Positions 1-11,400 of a stretch of DNA of 64,000 bases are shown here, piece by piece (the stretch's first letter is position 1; every line of letters begins with the position of its first letter). This stretch comes from Doris montereyensis (Eukaryota > Mollusca > Gastropoda > Nudibranchia > Dorididae): the NCBI GenBank assembly GCA_037039925.1, contig JAXRKP010000383.1, positions 82,501-146,500 on the forward strand, read 5' to 3'. The translations under genes were made by a program, and so were the position numbers. A model generated the notes under the pieces. That model ran no database searches and was not told the origin of the DNA. It saw only the letters and a list, made by a program, of their open reading frames with translations.

Positions 1-840
1 TTCCCCATCTTACGAAATTTGCAATGCAAGGAGATCCGAAGTTAAATGAAAACACAAAGCACTTCATGAAACACCATGAAAGGGTTGACATAATTGGTGG
101 AATAAACTTAGCACCAAGCATGTGATAAGAAAAATGTATTAAAAGATCAAGAGATGGTATAGTAGCAGTTGATACTCTAGGAAATGGTGAAGCTGTGAAC
201 CCGCGAAGGTTTTCAAATTTCCCTTTTTTAAATACTAGACACCTATAGATAGTTTACCTTGTTCTTATACTTACACTTTAATCTGTAGGCTCCTCCACAC
301 CCTTATCACGACCAGCCTTCTCCGCCTACCACCCAATCACCATCATTTCCATACCTTGCCCCCGCCCATCAACCACCCCACCACCGTCGTCACCTTACCC
401 CCGGGCTCCTTTCAACAACACTCTCCTCTTTTCGACAAACCAGCACACATATTTTCACACAGACGACCAGAAAGAAACAGTGATTACGAGTGACACGGTC
501 ATGGGATAACAAAATAATTCTTGGCAACCACCAACTCAAAGCGAGAACAAAGAAAGTCACTTGAATTAAAATGTTAGTGAGCCCTTTGATGGGCATTGGG
601 CAGTTTAGACCAATCGACTTTGGCGACATTACGTCTCACGGCCGTGGGTCACCACGAGGATTTGACGGCAAATGCTTCTTCTCCAGCGTGGTTGCTTGGG
701 TTTTGGAAGTTATTGATGATAGCTTTATTTGTTTTGTTGTTTTTGTTTTGTTTGTTTTTTGGGGGTAGGGATGTGCGCTGTATATTTTTTCTTTCTTGAT
801 AGGGGAAAGTGTGGGTATTGTTTGTTTTTTTTTGTTGTTT
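1..840. other. no recognisable gene
   Basis: No open frame here shows family resemblance. Positions 290-420 are pyrimidine- and C-rich, and the rest is AT-rich single-copy-looking DNA leading into the minisatellite that begins near 845. Overlapping short frames at 571-799 lack any recognisable domain. Confidence 0.5.
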
Positions 841-844
841 TTTT

Positions 845-1800
845 TGAACATTAATTTCTTGATGTAATTGGTTTTTTTTGCGTTGAACATTAATTTCTTG
901 ATAGGGAAAGGGGGATTGGTTGTTTTTTTACGTTGAACATTAATTTCTTGATAGGGAAAGGTGAAATTTGGTTGTTTGTTTACGTTTAACATTAATTTCT
1001 TGATAGGGGAAGGTGGGGGGTATTTTTTTTAGTTTACATTTAACATTAATTTCTTGATAGGGAAAGGTGGGGGTATTGGTTGTTTTTTTACGTTTAACAT
1101 TAATTTCTTGATAGGGGAAGGTGGGGGTATTAGTTGTTTTTTTACGTTTAACATTAATTTCTTGATAGGGAAAAGGGGGGGGTATTGGTTTTTTTTTTAC
1201 GTTTAACATTAATTTCTTGATAGGGGAAGGTGGGGGTATTAGTTGTTTTTTTACGTTTAACATTAATTTCTTGATAGGGGAAGGTGGGGGTATTAGTTGT
1301 TTTTTTACGTTTAACATTAATTTCTTGATAGGTTGAACATTAATTTTTGATGGGGGTATTAGTTGTTTTTTTACGTTTAACATTAATTTCTTGATAGGGG
1401 AAGGTGGGGGTATTATTTTTTTTTTAGTTTTACATTTAACATTAATTTCTTGATAGGGGAAGATGGGGGTATTGTTGTTTTTTAAGTTTAACATTAATTT
1501 CTTGATAGGGGAAGGTGGGGTATTATTTTTTTTAGTTTACGTTTAACATTAATTTCTTGATAGGGGAAGGTGGGGGTTATTAATTATTTTTTTTTACGTT
1601 TAACATTAATTTCTTGATAGGGGAAGGTGGGGGTTATGATAGGGGAAGGTGGGGTTATTAATTATTTTTTTTACGTTTAACATTAATTTCTTGATAGGGG
1701 AAGGTGGGGGTTATTAATTTTTTTTACGTTTAACATTAATTTCTTGATAGGGGAAGGTGGGGGTTATTAGTTGTTTTTTACTTTTAACATTAATTTCTTT
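845..1800 (+). repeat. minisatellite, ~55-60 bp unit
   Basis: About 16 imperfect tandem units share the core TTAACATTAATTTCTTGATA. Each core is followed by a purine-rich GGGGAAGGTGGGGG block and a T-rich spacer that varies in length. Some units are truncated or fused, for example near 1330 and 1635. The long frame on the reverse strand across 940-1494 simply translates this repeat and is not taken as a gene. Confidence 0.95.
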
Positions 1801-1817
1801 GATTGTTTTGTTTTCGT

Positions 1818-1843
1818 TTCTGTGCGTGTGTGTGTGTGTGTGC

Positions 1844-1932
<89 letters not shown>
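1818..1932 (+). repeat. (GT)n then (GA)n microsatellite
   Basis: A short GT run is followed by roughly 85 bases of uninterrupted AG dinucleotides. It directly follows the minisatellite after a ~20-base spacer. Confidence 0.95.
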
Positions 1933-1935
<3 letters not shown>

Positions 1936-2480
1936 TTTTATTTTTGTTGATCAAGTTGTTTCTTGTGTTTGTTGAGATTTTTGTTTTTGTTTGAGTGTTT
2001 TGGCTTGCAGTTTGCTTTTTTCGTGTTTTGGAGTGGGGGTGGGGAAGAAGACTGGGTTTTTTTTTTTTTTTTTTGCCTGACTTTTGATACACCACATTAA
2101 AGCCAAACTTGGATTAATATTTTTGGTTTTGAATTTAAATATGCTCGCTGATAGTAATACTTAAGAATTGCGTTGGTCAGTTTCTATGAAGAAGAAATGA
2201 CGTACCCAGGCAATTTGGTGTGAAGTAAACAAGAGAAAGACGGACAGTCCGACAGACAGACATAATTATTTTCTTTTACAGGCTTTGTATTTGTTATGGA
2301 ATATAACACTTTTAATGATATTAGGCTTTATGAATAGCATTTGCCTATAATCTAATTTCACCCCCAGTAACTTGTTCAACAACTGTAATAATAAAACTGT
2401 GGTAAAACAATCACAAAAACAGCAACATGAAACAGCAAGAACAAAGAAATACTACAGGAAAACACCTTACTTTTCTTACT
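1933..2480. other. no recognisable gene
   Basis: T-rich intergenic sequence with a poly-T run near 2057. Nothing with family resemblance is seen before the LINE remains begin. Confidence 0.45.
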
Positions 2481-2589
2481 GCCCATTATGCCAGTTGGCA
2501 TGTAGGGTAGCAATGAAGGATCTCCATCTCTTTCTCTCTTTTCATGGCAAGCATCTTTATGTAATTCCAGGTTTCGGCCCTGTCTTTAA

Positions 2590-4300
2590 TCTCATTCTCT
2601 GCTGTTCTTCTCCAAGTTGTCTTTGGCCTGCCACGTCTCCTTTTCCTTCAGGGTTCTAATGTAGGACAGTCTCGATGATGCTCCTTCTTCTTTTCTTAAA
2701 ACATGTCCTATCCACCTCCATCTTCTTTTTAACCAGGATGTCTTGTATGTGATGTATTTTGCATTTTTGGAGAAGAGTCTCGTTTGAAATTTTGTTTGGC
2801 CAAAATATATTTGGGATTTTTCGCAGCATTTGGTGTGCAATGAGGATAACTTGTTCATGTCTCTGTCCGTCGTCCTACAGCATTCAGATCCATATATTAG
2901 AGTTGATAGGACACAGCATTGATAGATTTTTAAATTTGTTTTGATATTATATTCTTTTGATTTCCATACATTTTGAAGTAGTTTGAAGGAGTTTCTTGCT
3001 TTGTTTAGACGTCTGGTAAAGTCATTGTCAGCTCCTCCGCTACTTGTAACAACGCTGCCTAAATATGTAAATTCCTTGATTGTTTGTATGCTATTGTTAT
3101 TGATGAGAATTGAGAGGGATTCTGTTCATTTAATGTCATTAGTTCAGTTTTGTAGGCTTATTTTAAACCTATATGTTGACCAAAAGAGCTTGGCCGTGAT
3201 GTTTCTCTTGCATGTGATGATGAGCGTACCAATAGCGCCAAATCATCAGCAAAATCTATATCCTCTAGCGAAGAGAAAGAGAGTCCACCTAATTCCTCTG
3301 TGTTGATCACTGGTTGTTTGCTTCATCACCCATTCTATAACAATAATGAAGATGATTGCACCTTTGTCTCCACACCAGTCTTGATTTTCAAATTTTGATT
3401 GATATTTCCAACTTTACATGTGAATTCATTGTAGAAACTTTTAACGAGCTGAACAAAATGTTAGGGTATTCCATAATTCCTTAGGATTTTCTAAATACTT
3501 TTCTCGATGGAGGCTTTCGAATGCCTTTTTCAAAATCAATGAAGTTTATATACAGTTATCTCTGCCGTTCATTGCATTGCTCTATAATAAAAATTTGGTC
3601 CGAGCAGTTTCTTCCTTTCCAAAACCCTTCTTACGTAGGTAGCAGCGGCATTTGATATTTTGTTGTATTATTACTTTTGCAAGAACTTTAATAGGGATAG
3701 ACAGTAGCGTTATTCCTTCCACTTATTACAGTCCCGCAAATTGCCATTTTGGGGATCTTTCTTATTATACATTCATTCCATTCATCCGGGAGTTTTCTTT
3801 TCTGTCCGTATTTTGGTGAGAGAGCGGATGCAGTATTTTTGCTGCAAAAGCGGGTTCAGCTTTAAAAAGTTGTCTATGCCTGGGGCTTTTCCATTCTTTA
3901 GAGTTTTAATAGCTAGTGTTATTTCATTTAAGCTAGGTGGTTCTATAATATTCAAATCTTCTTGTGCCTCTTCAATGCTTACTTCTGTTGGAGGTGGTGG
4001 CCTGTCTCAAATTTTTATAAAGTGTTCGGTCCATCTTGCATCTTTTTCCGCTCAGTCGTGAGGCTCTCCTCGTTTGTTTATAATAAGCGGGGCTGAAGTT
4101 CCTTGATATTTTCCACTTATTACTTTTCAAATTTCATAAACTCTGCCTTGGTTTACCACTCGTGATGCTTCATCGACAAAATGTCCATGAATGATCTTTT
4201 TGTCTGGTCTTACACTTCTTTGACTTCCTTGTTTAGTTCCTGGTATTGAGTTGACAATCTTTCTTTCAATCTGCCTGATTTTGCATCAAGTATTTTCTTC
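2590..4300 (-). pseudogene. LINE B reverse transcriptase remnant
   Basis: Reverse-strand frames show INFIDFEKAF-like residues of RT motif A (~3535), then KEFTYLGSVVTSSGGADNDF (~3060) and the LINE C-terminal pattern RRWRWIGHVLRKE (~2720) followed by a TWQAKDNLEKNSRE-like tail (~2610). The YLG..V block and the W.GHV..R ending are typical of LINE reverse transcriptases. Stops and frame changes throughout make it a pseudogene. Confidence 0.8.
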
Positions 4301-4499
4301 TTAATTTCCTTCCTCTTTTCATTTTTTCCATGTGTCATTTGATAGCCATTCTTTCCTTTTGTGTCTTTTTGTTCCTACATGTTTTAGCTATCTTTAAAAA
4401 GGCGTGTTTGATGGTGTTGCATCTGCTGTTGATTTCATTTCATCACATAGTTTGTCATCAGTCAGCTTTGAAAAATTATTCTTTCAAGCTTATCATGAA

Positions 4500-5400
4500 A
4501 GTTTGGCTGTATTAGGATCGTTAAGTTTGTCCATGTCGTATCGTTCTCTCCCTTTTCCTGTTGTAGTTGCTTTTGTCAGTTTGATTTTTAGATTTGCAGC
4601 CACTAGATGGTGGTCACTTCCAACGTTAGCTCTCTCTTTTTACTTTCACATCAAGAAGGATCTTCTCCTTGTTCCATTTATGAGAAGATGATCTATTTGG
4701 TTTCTATCCCTTCTATTTAGTGAACACCATATAAAGCTTGTGTATTCATATGAGGAAACAAGTTCCACCAATAACAAAAATCGTTAGTGTTACCAAAAGT
4801 CCAATAATCTTTCTCCGTTGTCATTTATAACGCCACATCTTTCATTTGCATTTAGGTCGCCCGTTATAATTTTTGCATTATGCTTAGTTATTTTCTCCAA
4901 TTCAGCCGTTAATTGGTCATAAAAATATTTTTTGTCTTACTTTCGTTTGTAGGGATGTGAACATTGTATTATCGAAACATTGACATGCTTTCCCTTCATT
5001 CTTATCTTTATTAATCTGTAGTTAATGGGTTTCCATTTCATCATATTTTTTTTTCTCTTCCTTTTTTCAATATAATGGCTACACCTCTGATGTTGATTAT
5101 CATCCTTTCCAGAATAGCGAACAGTTTCACCTGAGTTTATTTTATCTTTCCAACTCATCACCTGCATTCACTAATGACTAGAATATCTAAATTGTAGCAC
5201 CTCATTTCTGATGTTATTTGTGCTAATTTACTAGTGCTGTTCGTGGTTCTAACATTCTAGAACCCTACTTTGGTCTTAGATTTTTGTGGCGAACAGAACT
5301 TTCCATATTCCTGTCAGTAGCTTCCTGTGGCTTTCACTACTGACATTCATACAAGTAACTTCAAGTAACTTGCGATGACTCTGGAAGTCCATTGCTCGCC
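4500..5400 (-). pseudogene. LINE B endonuclease remnant
   Basis: Reverse-strand frames joined across indels give the landmarks of an apurinic-type endonuclease that nicks the target for target-primed reverse transcription. An N-terminal FWNVRT-like block (~5260) is followed by LDILVISECRW (~5180), SGETVRYSGKDDNQHQRG (~5100), IITGDLNAN (~4870), RNQIDHLLING (~4690) and VGSDHHLVAANLKIKLTKA (~4600). The DLNA and SDHH residues are the catalytic-core signatures of the family. At least three frame changes are needed, so no functional protein is made. Confidence 0.8.
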
Positions 5401-5889
5401 CTATGTTTGTTATTTTCCTTCATTGCTGTTTCCGTAACATGATGTTTTTTCTAGGGTTGGGTTGTTAGCCCTGGCCGCCCCACCCACAGACTTGGAGGGC
5501 CAGGATATATGTTTGGAGGTTCACTCCCTAGGCCGGTTGCTCTCCTAGCTATAGAGTCCTGCCTACTTTTGGTTTGCGATTAGAGTTTCCTTCTCCTAGG
5601 TAAATCGCTTTACTGAGCTGACGGACTTTACCTGCCCCGGGGTGGGGGTTAAAAGGTGTCTCTGTTCGCCTGCTAGTCATTTCACCGAACATATCGGGGT
5701 ATTTTCTAAGGACTGAGTTCCCATTCAACAATCCCACCCCGCCTCCATGGCTAGCGCCAGTTTTGTCCACGACTGCTTATTGGTTATTCAAAGAGACCCA
5801 TATATATATTAAAGTCTTCCCTATCCGCAACCTGGGAACGCGCGTGGTAGGGGATGGTCGCCGCTGCCCCCCCCCCCACAGGCAGGAAC

Positions 5890-6290
5890 ACTAAGGATGC
5901 AATTAGTCCTGAACAAAAAAAGGGGTGCATAATATAAAAAGACTGTTGATAGTTTATATAAGAAATGAAATAGTAAATAATAAGATAAACAAGTAAGTGA
6001 AAAAGGAAGAATTAAATGAGAACGACAAAAGGAATATTATGAAAAAGAAATACATGCCTATGCATAAGTAATGGGATAAACGATTAAATAAGTCTATAAA
6101 CTAAATTCAAAAATAAATCACTGAATGTATAAAAGGTAAAATGTATCAATGAATCAATCACACTATTACAAAAATTATAAATGGATATCGAGTGACCCCT
6201 CTCCACGCATTGCCCTCCCAGCTTATCCCCATCAAAACAATACCGTTTTCAAGAAATTAAAAGAATGGATGAAACCATAACACATTAATG
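5890..6290. other. no recognisable gene
   Basis: AT-rich sequence between the 5' side of LINE B and an L2-like fragment. No coding or repeat signature is seen. Confidence 0.4.
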
Positions 6291-6770
6291 CTAAATGCCG
6301 ATTAAAACCAGACAATTTTAGTCAACGGAATGACCCAATATAAGTAAACAGATGGAGAGAACCAACTATACTCTATGCAACAACAGCCAGTGATGTCGGC
6401 CACCAGTGAAAAAACCTTGGTGTTTATTTTTGACTCACACCTTGTCCATGTCACACCCAAGTCAACCACCTGATTAAATGCATGTATATAGAGAATAAGG
6501 AAAATTAGTCAAGATTCTTCATCTAATTCCATATTCACATAAGCAACATTGTTAATCAACTACCCTGGATCCTGACAAAAATTGGATTATTGTGACATTC
6601 TCTAATGGCTAAGTGCATATAAAGGGAACTTGACAGAGGTCCTTCAAAGTGTCCGAAAAAAATGACTGCTAGATTGACTTTAAAGGAAGGACAAAGTAGC
6701 ATCTGCTACATTCTCTCCTCCGTGAATTGCACTGGGCTACCTGATTAACTCTGGCATCCACTGTAAAGTT
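6290..6770 (+). pseudogene. L2/CR1-like LINE RT C-terminal fragment
   Basis: Forward translation with several frame changes recovers a KTLVFIFDS-like block (~6413, the family's 'LGV.FD' motif), a HVNHLIK-like block (~6460), LDYCDI (~6585, family 'LDYCNSLL') and ELHWAT (~6725, family 'LHWLP'). These occur in the right order and spacing for the thumb and C-terminus of an L2- or CR1-type reverse transcriptase. It is heavily decayed and truncated at the 5' side. Confidence 0.6.
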
Positions 6771-7435
6771 AAAAAAAAAACTGTTAACTATTTATTGTCG
6801 ATTATTGACTTTTCATTTTTGTCTTTATTTAGTCTTGTGTATTTGTGGACATCTTTATGAGGAAAAAAAGGTGTTGGCTATTTTCATGTTATTCTTGAGG
6901 CAACAATCTACAAGTCACACATTATTTGGAGAAACTGTTGTCTCTCCTGCTTTACCTATTAGGCCACCCGATGTCACTACATGGTTGCCTACTCTAGCGT
7001 TTACATCTCTTAACATCAATAGTTCCTGGTTGGGTTTGACATTCTCTGCAGCTGTTCTCAAATATGTCTTTTTCCTCTTTGGTGACATCTTCGTTTGGTC
7101 CATAAGATATTAATAATTTAACTTCTCGTCCTTTGGTTGAATATTTATTTAATAACCAATTTTCTAGTAACTTTTCATGCTTTTTATGCATTAGGTGGCC
7201 TACTTCTGCTCTTAGCTCTACGTCTACTTTTGACAAGATTAAAGTATGATTTGGTCTTACAATTTCTATTCCTTGTCCTTTTTACTTTGTTTCTGTGATA
7301 GGCAAAATATCTACTTTGATTTTTTTCCATTTCTTCAGCTAATTCTAACTCTTTTCCATTTATTGCCCTAACATTCCATGGTCTCGTTTTGGAGAGGTCA
7401 GTCCGGTCTTCTCATATGTAGTATTCTGAATCTGG

Positions 7436-7795
7436 GGTGGGGGTGGGGGGAGGGGGAGAGGGGGGCTCGGTAGTCCAGAGGCAAGGTGTCAGTCTCTCAA
7501 CCAAAAGGTCGTGGGCTCAAGCCTCGCCGACGGTTGAAAAGTTTTTTCGAATAAAACTTACTCCCCCCACCCCCCACCCACACTGATCCAGGTATGTGGG
7601 TCGACACCTAGTCCCGTCAGCCGACGATATAAAGGAGCTCACGTGTGTCGATATAACATTGTGCATATAAAAGATCCCTTGGCTGTTTACAAGGGAGTCT
7701 GGGCCGAATTAAAAATATAATCCTACCAAAACCCATGGGATCACTTTAGTTGTAGATGGGGGTAAATCAACTCAAATACAATTTTAAAAAACAAC
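7436..7795 (+). mobile_element. SINE1 copy, tRNA-derived, with target-site duplication
   Basis: The head resembles tRNA, with A-box-like TAGTCCAGAGG and B-box-like GGGCTCAAGCC. The body runs through 'GTCGACACCTAGTC' and 'GGCTGTTTACA' and ends in an AAATCAA-rich tail. The direct repeat TCTGAATCTGG flanks it at 7425-7435 and 7796-7806. Removing the insert rejoins the LINE A fragment, so this is a real retrotransposition event. The G-run at 7438-7466 lies at the 5' edge. Further copies lie at 14.3, 26.3, 31.5, 48.3 and 57.9 kb. Confidence 0.85.
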
Positions 7796-7799
7796 TCTG

Positions 7800-8060
7800 A
7801 ATCTGGTTGGATTGGGTAAGCAGGTCATTAGCCCACCGTACTACAGGAAGATGGTGGGGCTGCCACCTTGAGACCCCTACCAGGCCTTGATTATAATTTT
7901 ATCTCTGGGTTAACTCCCCTTGCCTTTGATATACCAAGACCAGTCTGCAAGGCAGCAGGTTGGAAATTGTCTGTCAGGTTTGACTCCTTAGCCTTTTTGG
8001 TACCCAAGATTAGCCTGCGAGGCAGCATTTGGTACCCTTAGAGGCTGCGAGGCAGCATGG
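7800..8060 (-). promoter_or_regulatory. LINE A 5' UTR monomers (possible internal promoter)
   Basis: Reverse-strand sequence repeats a unit of about 65-70 bp containing CTGCCTCGCAGGCT, GGTCTTGG and GTTAACCC. The same monomers stand before the endonuclease at 25.3-25.5 and 50.2-50.4 kb. Repeated 5' UTR units act as promoters in some LINEs such as mouse L1. That role here is only inferred. Confidence 0.5.
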
Positions 8061-8113
8061 GGGGGGCGGGACCGCCTAGTCCCAGGACAGGTGCAAGCAC
8101 ATGCTCACTGTCT

Positions 8114-8115
<2 letters not shown>

Positions 8116-8198
<83 letters not shown>
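8116..8198. repeat. (AT)n microsatellite
   Basis: Uninterrupted AT dinucleotides run for about 83 bases, just outside the 5' end of the reverse-strand LINE A. Confidence 0.97.
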
Positions 8199-8201
<3 letters not shown>

Positions 8202-8445
8202 CAAAAGCTTGTGTGGAAAATTGGTAATGTTAGTTTAACAAATGTCTATGGTGTTCTAGGATTTTGCTGTGCTAGTGTTATGCATCGATGTCACCCTTGC
8301 ATCGTTGCGACTTTGTTTCTAGTCAATGCTTAAATATGATTGAAGTCTGACTTTCCATACTCACTTCAGTCCTAATTTTGATAGCCCATTCGGTCCTCAG
8401 TCCTCCCCACCTCTAAGCCCCAGCTACCTGAACTAGATCATGTAA
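8199..8445. other. no recognisable gene
   Basis: Unique-looking spacer between the AT tract and the minisatellite. No motif is recognised. Confidence 0.4.
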
Positions 8446-11400
8446 TAAGGTGTTTCTACCTAGACGTCAATAACGTGTCTGTCAGTAGTGCCTGATTGGA
8501 AAAGTAAAGTGTCTCGCATGAAGCGCCTGATTGGAAAATGAGGTGTATGTCATTAATCGCCTGATTGCAGAATAAGGTATATGTTACAAAGCGCCTGATT
8601 GGAGAATAAGGTTTATGTCACAAAGCGCCTGATTGGAGAATAAGGCATATGTTACTAGGCGCCTGATTGGAAAGTAAGATGTTATGTCATTCGGTGTCTG
8701 TTTGGAAAGTAAGGCGTATGTCACTAGGCGCCTGAATGTAAAAAGATGTCTGTCACTAGGCGTCTGATTGGAAAGTAAGATGTCTGTTACTGGGCGTCTG
8801 ATTTGAAATTAAGGTGTCTGTCACTAGGCGTCTGATTTGAAAGTAAAATGTCTGTCACTGGCCGTCTGATTTGAAAGTAAGATGTCTGTCACTGGGCATC
8901 TGATTTGAAATTAAAGAGGCTGTCACTAGGCGTCTGATTTGAATTAAGGTGTCTGTCACTAGGTGTCTGATTTGAAATGAAGATGTCTGTCACTAGGCGT
9001 CTGATTTGAAATTAAGATGTCTGTCACTGGCCGTTTGATTTGAAAGTAAGATGTCTGTCACTGGGCATCTCATTTGAAATTAAAGAGTCTGTCACTAGGC
9101 GTCTGATTTGAATTAAGGTGTCTGTCACTAGGCGTCTGATTTGAAATGAAAGTGTCTATCACTAGGCGTCTGATTTGAAATTAAGATGTCTGTCACTAGG
9201 CGTCTGATTTGAAATTAAGATGTCTGTCACTAGGCGTCTAATTTGAAATTAAGGTTTCTGTCACTAGGCGTATAATTTGAAATTAAGGTGTCTGTCACTA
9301 GGAGTTTGATTTGAAATTAGGATGTCTGTCCCTAGGCGTCTGATTTGAAATTAAGATGTCTGTCACTAGGCGTCTGATTTGAAATTCAGATGTCTGTCAC
9401 TAGGTATCTGAATGCAAAAGTGAGATCTCTGTTACTGGGAATTGATTTAAAATTAAGGTGTCTGTCACTAAGTGTCTGAATGTAAAGTAAGATGTCTGTA
9501 ACTAGGTGTCTGATTTGAAATTAAGAAGTCTGCCACTAGGCGTCTGAATGTAAAGTAAGATGTCTGTCACCAGGCGTCTGATTTGAAATGAAGGTGTCTG
9601 TCACTAGGCGTCTGATTTAAAATTCAGGTGTCTGTCACTAGGCGTCTGATTTGAAATTCAGGTGTCTGTCACTAGGCGTCTGATTTAAAATTCAGGTGTC
9701 TGTCACAAGGCGCCTGCTTTGAAATTTAGATGTCTGTCACTAGGCGCCTGATTTGAAATTCAGGTGTCTGTCACTAGGCGTCTGATATAAAAAATAAGGT
9801 GTCTGTCACTAGGCGTCTGATTTGAAATTAAGATGTCTGTCACTAGGCGTCTGCTTTGAAATTCAGATGTCTGTCACTAGGCGTCTAATTTGAAATTAAG
9901 GTTTCTGTCACTAGGCGTATAATTTGAAATTAAGATGTCTGTCATTAGGAGTCTGATTTGAAATTAAGATGTCTGTCACAAGGCGCCTGCTTTGAAATTC
10001 AGGTGTCTGTCACTAGGCGTCTGATTTGAAATTCAGGTGTCTGTCACTACTAGGTGGATTTAAGAAGGTGTCTTCACAGGCGTCTGATTGGAAATTCAGG
10101 TGTCTGTCACTAGGTGTCTGATTTAAGATTCAGGTGTCTGTCACAAGGCGCCTGATTTGAAATGTACTGGCCGTCTGATTTGAAAGAGATGTCTGTCACT
10201 GGGCATCTGATTTGAAATTAAAGAGGCTGTTGGCGTCTGATTTGAATTAGGTGTCTGTCACTAGGTGTCTGATTTGAAATGAAGATGTCTGTCACTAGGC
10301 GTCTGATTTGAAATTAAGATGTCTGTCACGTTTGATTTGAAAGTAAGATGTCTGTCACTGGGCATCTCATTTGAAATTAAAGAGTCTGTCACTAGGCGTC
10401 TGATTTGAATTAAGGTGTCTGTCACTAGGTGTCTGATTTGAAATGAAAGTGTCTATCACTAGGCGTCTGATTTGAAATTAAGATGTCTGTCACTAGGCGT
10501 CTGATTTGAAATTAAGATGTCTGTCACTAGGCGTCCTAATTTGAAATTAAGGTTTCTGTCACTAGGCGTATAATTTGAAATTAAGGTGTCTGTCACTAGG
10601 AGTTTGATTTGAAATTAGGATGTCTGTCCCTAGGCGTCTGATTTGAAATTAAGATGTCTGTCACTAGGCGTCTGATTTGAAATTCAGTTGTCTGTCACTA
10701 GGTATCTGAATGCAAAAGTGAGATCTCTGTTACTGGGAATTGATTTAAAATTAAGGTGTCTGTCACTAGGTGTCTGAATGTAAAGTAAGATGTCTGTAAC
10801 TAGGTGTCTGATTTGAAATTAAGAAGTCTGCCACTAGGCGTCTGAATGTAAAGTAAGATGTCTGTCACCAGGCGTCTGATTTGAAATGAAGGTGTTTGTC
10901 ACTAGGCGTCTGATTTAAAATTCAGGTGTCTGTCACTAGGCGTCTGATTTGAAATTCAGGTGTCTGTCACTAGGCGTCTGATTTAAAATTCAGGTGTCTG
11001 TCACAAGGCGCCTGCTTTGAAATTTAGATGTCTGTCACTAGGCGCCTGATTTGAAATTCAGGTGTCTGTCACTAGGCGTCTGATATAAAAAATAAGGTGT
11101 CTGTCACTAGGCGTCTGATTTGAAATTAAGATGTCTGTCACTAGGCGTCTGCTTTGAAATTCAGATGTCTGTCACTAGGCGTCTAATTTGAAATTAAGGT
11201 TTCTGTCACTAGGCGTATAATTTGAAATTAAGATGTCTGTCATTAGGAGTCTGATTTGAAATTAAGATGTCTGTCACAAGGCGCCTGCTTTGAAATTCAG
11301 ATGTCTGTCACTAGGCGTCTGATTTGAAATTCAGGTGTCTGTCACTAGGCGTCTGATTGAAATTCAGGTGTCTGTCACTAGGTGTCTGATTTAAGATTCA

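Larger units (their letters stand above)
2480..5890 (-). mobile_element. LINE family B, decayed non-LTR retrotransposon
   Basis: Read on the reverse strand, this stretch gives in order a 5' region (5.89-5.44 kb), an APE-type endonuclease (5.4-4.5 kb) and a reverse transcriptase (about 4.3-2.6 kb). Many stops and frameshifts interrupt it, so it is a dead copy. The order matches an APE-endonuclease LINE. Clade assignment is left open. The 5' region at 5440-5880 is included because it is contiguous and in the same orientation, not because a motif proves it. Confidence 0.8.
6780..8060 (-). mobile_element. LINE family A, 5' fragment, split by a SINE
   Basis: On the reverse strand this is the 5' part of LINE A. 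The 5' UTR monomers lie at 8060-7800 and the endonuclease start at 7424-6780, and a SINE1 copy at 7436-7795 separates them. Endonuclease blocks include TWNVRAINGKE-like residues at the start, ISYGPNEDVTKEEKDIFEN (~7090) and DVNARVGN (~7000). The copy ends near 6780, before the RT, so it is 3'-truncated here. Comparison with the copies at 25.2 and 50.1 kb supports the order. Confidence 0.8.

Noticed and set aside
940..1494. 184-codon reverse frame with repeated EINVK/KKLMLNVK motifs
   Set aside because: It is produced by the ~57-bp minisatellite, whose common unit length keeps the frame open. No start context or flanking gene supports it.
7455..7515. Stand-alone tRNA gene at the SINE1 head
   Set aside because: The A- and B-box-like segments are present, but no complete cloverleaf can be drawn, and the same sequence recurs with a SINE body and tail.
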